Below are positions 56,553 to 64,000 of a stretch of DNA of 64,000 nucleotides, piece by piece. Location: positions 559,001 to 623,000 of the forward strand of contig JANEYF010005896.1 in NCBI GenBank assembly GCA_029963845.1, written 5' to 3'. The translations under genes were made by a program, and so were the position numbers. Position 1 is the stretch's first letter. Every line of letters begins with the position of its first letter. Below the pieces are notes generated by a model that made no database searches, was not told the origin of the DNA, and worked only from the letters and a program-made list of their open reading frames with translations. This DNA comes from Rhamnusium bicolor (taxonomy: Eukaryota > Arthropoda > Insecta > Coleoptera > Cerambycidae).

Positions 56553-57394
56553 CCGGGTGACACAGGAGATATGTAACACCCCGTAGCATGTTTATTTAAA
56601 AAGATATTATCTTGAAATTTGGTACATTTATATAATGCGTGATTGTCCTTTTTTTAAGTACAAAAAATTTTTGTCCACCACTTGCGGTTTCACCGGAAGT
56701 GACATCTACTCTGTTATTTTAAATGGCACCCTGTATATTTTTTTACCTATCTGATTCTATTTTCATCCATGTATCGGAACATGGCATTTATTTTTGAAAT
56801 GACAGTTAATATCAATTTTAGTTTGTTAAGTCTAGGTGGCCCTGATATGAACCTTGGCAGATATTGATGCGTAGTGTGCCGTGATATCGAAAGACCTCTG
56901 GCATGCAACTTTGTGCCTCATATTTTTTTGGGAATAACCAGTAGCTGAACAGACTAATAAGATCTAACTTATTCAAAGAAAAATATCTTTAAACAACCCA
57001 CGATATCTTAAAAACCAAGATAGGAACCCCATTTTTTTACTTCACCTAGTTAAAAAATACTTATTTATCTTTTATTTTTGTCCAATACAATTGCTGTGCC
57101 TATCATATTTTGCTTTCTTCATTAAAATTAGTATCGAATGTTATTGCATAGTAATGAATATTGTACTGCAACAAAAATATTTAGTAAGCAGGCGGTGGAA
57201 ACAAAAGAAGGTAAAACGACGCGTCATTTTTATTTGACAATTAAGAATTGTTTATTTGGCAGGAATTTAAGTATTTTTCATTAAATTATACCTAAGTTAT
57301 CACGTTTTTAACTCTATTTTGCCATGTATTCACGAAATGAAAAAGTAGATATGCTACTAATCTATGGCGAATCTATGTCTCCTGTGTTACCCGG
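56553..57394 (+). mobile_element. Mariner deletion derivative
   Basis: The ends CCGGGTGACACAGGAGA and (inverted) CCGGGTAACACAGGAGA are bordered by TATA on both sides (56549-56552 and 57395-57398), giving a TA duplication. The length is 842 bp. Near the right end, ATG 57324 starts MYSRNEKVDMLLIYGES, which resembles the N-terminus of insect mariner transposases, but the sequence runs into the terminal repeat at once. The rest of the gene is absent. Likely non-autonomous. Confidence 0.8.
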
Positions 57395-57398
57395 TATA

Positions 57399-58330
57399 TG
57401 AAAACATTCATGCCAATTAACAAACCTGTCTGTATGTATCTTAACACTTTCGAAAATTTCGATTAGAAAGTCACAACTCGAAATAAATGATGAGTTCAAT
57501 AGTTCGATATTTTATTACAGAAATCGTTTAATAATTTCAATTTTACCATAACACACTAATAGCTTTCTCCCTTTCACACCAAAGGCAAAGCAGAGATATA
57601 TTTTGCAATATAGATTTAGTACAATGTGAAATTGAAAAGACTAATTAAATTTTATTAAGTGAGAATTGTATGACTGTATGTATGTATAAATGAGTTATTG
57701 TTGTTGTACTTTCTCATATTGAACGAGGATAATGGATCCAATAAACACCGGCACATGCAAATTTTGCAAAACCTGTACTTTGTCGAGGGGTAGGACACTT
57801 TAATGTGCTAATGAAAATTGCCTTTCTATATCATTTTTGACCTTAATTATTGACATTTGATTGTATTTAAGAAATAATATGATGATGACGGTTAAAAATC
57901 AATAAACTACATTTTAACTTGTACTCTTGTTTAATTGTTTCTTTTTTTTTTATTATATGTAAATACCACAAAAACATTCTCTGCTAGAATATTTCACCGA
58001 CTACTTGTCGGCATTTTGAAACTATAATTTTACTAATTACAAAATATACTAACAAACACATTAAAACTTATTTTTTTTTTACTTATATCTTAAGTTCAAC
58101 TGCACTGACAGAAACTAGTAGAATGATTAACCTGAAATGTATGATATTTCGCAGAGTTCTTCTTTAATTTATTTTTAGTTGCTTTTTTTTGCCAATATAT
58201 ACTTTCTGGTTGAGGGAAGCGTATTTGCCTCTCATTCCGATGTTCTGGACCATTATGCCATACATGTGGACCTCCCAATTTTGTAATTTCTTACATTCTG
58301 CTGATGTTTGATTTATCCTCACTTCTAGTG
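57399..58330. other. No gene recognised
   Basis: AT-rich spacer with long T runs. No recognised element. Confidence 0.5.
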
Positions 58331-58339
58331 GGAAGACAT

Positions 58340-60003
58340 GTGTTCAGTGTTCAGTGGATAGATCGGAAGCCCAGACTGCATACCCGCATTTTTATTAAGA
58401 GATTGTGCATATATTTTTGCTCCACCTTTAGTGATAATTTTTAATTTAATGTTAATAGATGGTTACTTTCCGAATATGTGAAAACGTTCTAAAGTTTGTC
58501 CAATTTTTAAAATGGGCGACAAATCTGACATGCCATCTCAACAATTTTGCTAAAGTATTAGAATTTCTACTATATGACGTTATTTATGATAAAATCAGCT
58601 ATAAAATCGCTATACATCAAGATGGCTTTATGAAAGGATGCTCTACAACCACTAATCTGCTTTGCGCTACGGAACAATCCCAAACTGACATCATCTCTAC
58701 TGATTTTTCTAAGGCGTTCAACAGCTTAGAAAGCTAAGTGATGTTGGAGTTTCTGAAAATTTGAATACTCTCTTCGGATCTTATCTGTCAAACAGAGTTC
58801 AATATGCCATATTTAATGGAATCAAGTCTGTCGAATACCTTGCTACCCCGGAGGACCACAAGGATCAGTTTTTGGGCTACTGTTTTTTTATAACATTTAT
58901 AAATGACATAGCGGACGATTTAACACACAAGATCAATTATTAAATGTATGCTGATGATTTAAAGCTTTTCTCTAGAATCCATACCGTTGACGATTCACTT
59001 GCAGCAAAACCTAAACAAAATTAGTAATTGGTGTACTAAATACAACTTTCCGTTAAATCTGCAGAAATGTAATGTTATGTCTTTCACGCGTGTCTATTCT
59101 GATTTCCTACAATTATACCATTAATAACAATATACTCCACAGGAAGGAAACACTACATAACTTAGACGTTATCTTTGATAAAACTGTCTCTTTCAATACA
59201 CAGATTAACATCATAGTCTCGGAAGTCAATAAGACTTATGACTTCTCAAATCCAGATACACTTATAGTTGTTATGTTAGATCCAAGCTTGAATACGCGTC
59301 ACTTATTTGGACCTCACGGTACAATGTATATGTTAATAATTTAAAATAGATACAACGCAATTTTTTAAAATTTATGTATTTCAGATCTGAAGGTATTTAT
59401 CCAGCGATTGGTTTTCCGTAAGAAGACCTGCTGAATAAGTACTCTTGAGCTATAGTTTAAGCCGTAGACGAGAATGCACTTCTCAAATATTTCTTTCTAA
59501 AATTATTAATAATATTATTGACTCACCATTATTATTGTCAAAATTATCTTTTAGCATTCCCAAAACAATGTCTCATCACAGTTTTTTATTTTATCTAGCT
59601 ACCCCTCGTACAAATATCCTAAAATTCTCACTAATTTATGTAATATGCGACAACCACAATGCAATCTGCGATGACATAGACATTTTTAATTGCAGCCTCA
59701 ATACCTTAAAAACATATTACGATAGACAGTGATGTAGCATGTTTGTTTTTCCTTTTTATCAACTCACTGTATACACAATATTTAAAAAAAAATGTTTTCT
59801 GTCTTTGTATCGTAAGTTATTTAAGTCTCTTTGATAGTTTTTATAGCTTTCTGTCTTTTTATTTATCATAAGTTTTTAAGTCTCTGTGGTACATTTTTAT
59901 ATTAATGCATGTGTTTTTTGTTAAAATAATTTTTTATATACCTTCCTGTCCTATAATTGGGTCAAGTACCTGTTGTACAATGTTAATAAATAAATAAATA
60001 AAT
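58340..60003 (+). pseudogene. Jockey-type LINE, 3' portion with RT
   Basis: Reading across frames on the plus strand: a VCPIFKMGDKSD segment, DGFMKGCSTTTNLL, ISTDFSKAFNS (fragment with first catalytic Asp), SYLSNRVQYAIFNGIKS, FFITFINDIADDL, YADDLKLFSR (catalytic YADD), and a C-terminal region YSLSRRRECTSQIFL, KIINNIIDSPLLLSKLSF, RTNILKFSLIYVICDNHNAI. This is the usual order of a Jockey-type ORF2 downstream part. Stops and shifts occur about every 60-100 codons. The 3' UTR and a TAAA tail end at about 60003. The endonuclease region and ORF1 are missing, indicating 5' truncation. Confidence 0.85.
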
Positions 60004-61080
60004 CGGTATAAGACTTCCCGCACTCAAACTTATAAATTGAATATTTTGAATTTTGATTATTTTTAAAGAGTTTGATCTTGTCCAAAATTGATCATCGAGT
60101 GTTGTTCGCTTTTATATATGTTTACTACATCTTCAAATCATTTAATAAATTTGCAAATCTGATATGACAACTTGACTAAAATAACCGAAATCTACAATCG
60201 AAATTGTTAAGTTGCTTATTGCGTATCAACTATTGAGAAACAGCTAAATCTGCGAACATAACATACACACCTATTTTGTTTTGTTAGACGTTATTATTCT
60301 ACTGATTGCCTTGAATTAAAAAATAGTGCCAAATCACCCACATCTGTAACCTTTGCTCAAGCGAAAATATAAACTAAAGAAATAAGTTGGGGATTTCGAC
60401 CTTCACATGATGAATTTCGTTTTTTACTTTCTTGTACAATAGTATCAGGAACTAACTATACGTATGTCAACCACGGTTTCTTCCAACTACGACGTATTAA
60501 ATTTAATTGTACTGTATAGGGTACGGCATTTATTACTGACACATTTTAAAATATTACTTTGTGCATTATACTTAACACACAGATACAAGAATGACATTTT
60601 TTCAAAGCATATAATATGATGTAGTTTTTATCTAGGGTGGCTTCACTATGTTTTTTGTTACATTATGACTGTTCAAAAACATTATTGTCATCAAGGTGTT
60701 TATAAAACTTAAAAACAGAAGTTAACAATGGTTCATTGATTTACGCCATATCGTGTGTTTTTCGTTAATTCATACATTAAAATTGAGTCACTTACGTAAC
60801 TTTAGGAAGTTTCAACTTAATATATTTAGGCGTGGAAGAATTCCATCACGAAAAATTAGTGATGTAAATTGTTCGAACATTTATTTTTCGAGCATTTTCA
60901 GTCGAATATTCGTGCATTTTCGAGTATATTCGCACATTAACGAACATATTTGCACACATTTATTGTCGTGAAAATTGCATTGCAGAAATAAAATATTACT
61001 GAAAACGGTTTGTTTAAACTATAGAAAACAAAAATAAAGTAAAAGTTTCGAAAATAATAAATCCTGTTATTAACAATACA
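60004..61080. other. No gene; TTCG-rich patch at 60868-60960
   Basis: 60868-60960 repeats TTCG/CGAA motifs (GTTCGAACATT, TTCGAGCATT, ATATTCGCAC) irregularly. Otherwise nothing recognised. Confidence 0.5.
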
Positions 61081-61084
61081 AGGG

Positions 61085-62320
61085 ACCGAATCCAAAAATG
61101 ACCCTATGGTTATACACCAGGGTAGTGAGACCCATGATAACCTACGGGTCAGTAGTGGTGGACTAAAACAATGCAGTTGGGAGCGATGAGACTGTTAAGC
61201 AGCGTACAAAGGTTCGCCTGCCTGTGCGCCACGGGGGCCTTAGTAGCCACTCCTACGACGGCATTTGAGGTCCTGCTGGACCTGTCCCCACTACATACAC
61301 TTATCCAAGGAGAAGCTCGTTTAGTGGTACACAGGCTAATGCAAGGCTCAACGCCCATAAAGCAGCAGCATGGTACAGAGCACCAGAGGTTATACTCCGA
61401 ATTGAAGACGCATTCCATACTAATAATACCCACGGACAGCATAGTCCCAAAGTATAACTTCAATAAAATCTTTCAAATTATAATTCCAAACAGGGAAGAC
61501 TGGAAAATCGGTCCTCTAATAGCAGCACAATTTGGTATATGGACGGCTCCAAGACCGAACAAGGAATGGGAGATGGTATTTATTGGATAAGGTCAAAAAC
61601 AAAAAATTCCGATAAGTCTGGGAAGATACGCCACAGTATTTTAGGACGAAGTGGCCGCAATACAGTGGTATGCAAAGGTGACAATAAGGCAAGGGACTGT
61701 CAATCAGTCGATAGCCGTTTTCTCCGATAACCAAGTGGCATTAAAAACAATCGGTTCCATGCAGGTTGACTTAAAACTTGTATGGAACTGTGTGAATGCG
61801 GTGAAAGAAGTAGGAAGTCAAAATAAATTCACCATGGTGTGGATACCAGGACAAGAGGGACAAAAGAGGAACAAAAAGGAGGATGAACCATTAAGGAATG
61901 GATGCAAAATAATTCTCTGGAATGGTGGAGGGGCTTCCCGCAACAGAGACAGGCCAAAGAGTTCATTAAAGAAAGATCGACTAAATTTACGAAAGACCTA
62001 CTATGCCAAAACATAATGAGTCTGATGGGTCTGGTAGAGGATGCAACATGCAGATTCTGCCAAGAGGAAGAGGAATCCTCAGTTCATGTGTTGTGCTATT
62101 GTGAGGGCCTCGCTAGACTTAAGTTCCAACTATTTGGGGAACAAAAACCAAGCGCAGACAGTTACACTAAGAACCCCTTATCAAGGCTGTGGAGTCTGAT
62201 ACAAAGGACAAAGCTGGATAAGGCGCACTAAGGAAATGATGAAGAGCTCCACAATAGACCCACAGGGGTCGCGGTGGTCGAGGCCAATCATCCAGCTCCT
62301 ATCTTATAATCTAATCTAAT
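61085..62320 (+). pseudogene. RNase-H-bearing LINE, 3' end
   Basis: Begins in the RT C-terminal region (RVVRPMITYGS-like, then SVQRFACLCATGALVATPT and FEVLLDLSPL). The RNase H domain follows in shifting frames: IWTDGSKTEQGMGD-like (about 61535), VFSDNQVALKTI and FTMVWIPGQEG, in which the usual GNExAD ending is lost. The C-terminal finger is CRFCQEEEESSVHVLCYC, with C-x2-C and H/C partners intact. It ends at the stop near 62229, a short UTR and a TAATCTAATCTAA tail at about 62310-62325. Non-LTR elements of the I/R1/Loa-like group carry such an RNase H; I cannot say which. At least four frame changes. Confidence 0.8.
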
Positions 62321-62325
62321 CTAAC

Positions 62326-62955
62326 GATATAAGTTTGCTTATGGCATTTTTAACGAAACGAGGTTGATTGCCAGAAGGAGGTGATGAGCAGAGTTCTGCG
62401 GCATTTCAGCAAGTAAAGCCATAATCACACGTGTATGTATTGTACAATATTTTATTGTCGTCGGTGAGAATAATAAGTTTCCATTTTATTATTATGTGCA
62501 AAACAATTTAAGATAACAAATGTCAGAAAGTTTATCGTAAAAGTTCAAAATAAGTCAAATTGTTTTCAGAATTAACACAAAGATCTCTGGTAATTTACAT
62601 AAAGAATAAATGTCGTTATTATTGCTCAAATAAATAAATTCTACCTCAATTTATGTCATGCCTTGTTTTACAAAAAACAGTGCGATAACGGGTACTGGAT
62701 TTATAACCACACTAGTGCCGTAATAAAGATCTTAACAAAACTCAAATTAATTTGTTTAATAGCCTATAACCATACCGACGAAGATAAAGTTATTTTAAAA
62801 AAGCAGTCTCTTTGACGCAGTTGTTCTACATTCTGGAATGTTTCTTGGAATCTGTATTAGACGACAAAGATAAATTATTAGCCGCATATGTTAACATGCC
62901 TGTCCATTTGACAGTTAGTTTATTCTTTTTTTTTGGTCTAAATAAAATAATATAG
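62326..62955. other. No gene recognised
   Basis: AT-rich sequence between the LINE tail and the mariner relic. Confidence 0.55.
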
Positions 62956-62959
62956 GTAA

Positions 62960-64000
62960 GCTAAATATCCACAAAACGCATAAGCGAACCAAGCGCTTTC
63001 AATGGTTATGCGCAAATACAATTCAATGTGCAATCTCTGCGATATTTGTTGAGCAAATTTGCGAATATGCTCGAGGAATATTCCCGTATTCACAACTCTA
63101 AGAAATACGATTTTGAACTGGTACCAGCATTTTCAGAACAACGGTACCGTTAAATCGAATCCCAGGATTCGCAGAACAGTTGGTACTCCCGAAATCATTG
63201 AAAGGCTACGTTTAGCTATACAAAGATGCCCAAAGCGCTCTGTAATCAAACACGCACAAGCGCTGCAGTCATCCAATGGCAGTGCCAGACAAATTCTTTG
63301 TAAAGATCTTGGAATGAATCCTTACAAAATTCAAATTGTGCAAAAGCTCTTGCCAGCAGATTTTCAAAGAAGATTAGAGTTTAGAACTCAATTTTGCATA
63401 ATGTTGATGAAAATGCTGATATCTTAAACAATCTTATTATATTTGATGAAGCAAATTTTTATTTATCAGGAAACATTAACAAGCAAAACTATAGATATTG
63501 GGCCTCCACCAAATCAACAAATATTTGAAAAACCACATTACTCAGAAAAAGTTACAGTTTGGTGCGATGTATCTACTTTTGGAATTCTCGGGCCCTACTT
63601 TTTTTGAAGAAGTTGGATAGACAGCATGTGTAAAATGAGAGCAGTATGTTAACATTTTTCAAAACTTTCTACCTGGTGAATTTCAAACAGTAGCAATGGA
63701 TAATAAGCAAATCTATAGTTTCAAAAGGACGGGGCGACGCCTTATACGTCTGCTACTGCAATGAATGTATTAAGACAAATGTTTCCTGGGCGCGTTATTT
63801 CCCGACGCGGCATTATAACCTGACTCTCAAAGTCGCCTGACCTTACTTGAAGTTTAAGTGTACATTAATCGTCGCCAAACTCTATAAGAACTTAAAGATG
63901 AAATTATGCGAGAAATTCGACTAATAAACCAAGAATTGTTGAATGAAGTAATGAGTTCTCACGAGCGGCTAGGAGAATGCATTAGAACCTGAGACAGATA
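62960..64000 (+). pseudogene. Mariner transposase relic, runs off window
   Basis: The plus-strand frame 63059-63427 contains LNWYQHFQNNGTV (HTH region), IERLRLAIQRCPKRSVIKHAQALQ split here as landmarks RLAIQRCPKRS and IKHAQAL, ILCKDLGMNPYKIQIVQKLL and DFQRRLEF. This is the linker region of insect mariners of the YKIQIVQxL type. Beyond the stop, FDEANFYLSGNINKQNYRYW (first catalytic Asp changed context: FDEANF), then VWC and GPYFF-like pieces, and RVISRRG before a decayed SPDLT block near 63820. Frame breaks increase downstream. No terminal repeats are visible; the right end is outside the window. Confidence 0.8.

Overview
This window looks like AT-rich, gene-poor nuclear DNA from an arthropod, most likely an insect. 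I base this on the eukaryotic elements present: BEL/Pao, Ty3/gypsy, Penelope-like, Jockey-type and RNase-H-bearing LINEs, hAT, mariner/Tc1, Transib and tRNA-derived SINE heads. The combination is typical of insects, but I cannot name the order from the sequence alone. I found no convincing host protein-coding gene and no rRNA or intact tRNA gene. Every coding stretch I could identify belongs to, or derives from, a mobile element or a repeat-associated open reading frame. All comparisons were made by eye, so percent identities are not given.

Layout. 0-9.5 kb: hairpins, a tRNA-like SINE head, a foldback element split by a hAT insertion (hAT copy A, 1530-2817), several MITE-like palindromes and mariner debris. 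9.6-12.9 kb: an old hAT-like element (9580-11105) with hAT copy B (11114-12849) immediately beside it. 13.8-16.4 kb: a LINE 3' fragment, then a Penelope-like element in inverted (tail-out) arrangement with a foldback MITE nested in its terminal region. 17-24.2 kb: LINE tail, Tc1-like and mariner relics, a PIN-like repeat ORF relic, and the 3' end of a Ty3/gypsy element. 25.2-26.2 kb: a Transib-type non-autonomous element with termini CACAGTG and a CGGCG target duplication. 26.8-32.7 kb: a BEL/Pao retrotransposon with 353-bp LTRs that look identical, a GGTAT target duplication and an internal deletion in pol. 38-41.9 kb: Penelope GIY-YIG scraps, a relic of a widespread repeat-associated ORF of unknown function, a SINE head and a striking 135-bp-arm hairpin. 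42.8-50.6 kb: more Penelope ends, a foldback element and a mariner with about 130-bp inverted repeats nested in Penelope sequence. 51.7-55.9 kb: two divergently oriented hAT elements (copies C and D) separated by a LINE reverse-transcriptase fragment. 56.5-64 kb: a mariner deletion derivative, a Jockey-type LINE, an RNase-H-bearing LINE end and a decayed mariner running off the window edge.

The elements do not work together as a system. They form a layered record of insertions, and nesting gives relative ages: hAT copy A is younger than the foldback at 1309-2981, the mariner at 48.1-50.4 kb is younger than the Penelope copy around it, and hAT copy B is inserted exactly at the end of the older hAT-like element. 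The most informative items are the exact target-site duplications, which delimit elements to the base, the Transib ends, the young but internally deleted BEL/Pao copy, and the long near-perfect hairpin at 41.6-41.9 kb. Many reading-frame breaks are single-base shifts, some beside homopolymer runs, so sequencing error should be excluded before calling a copy dead.
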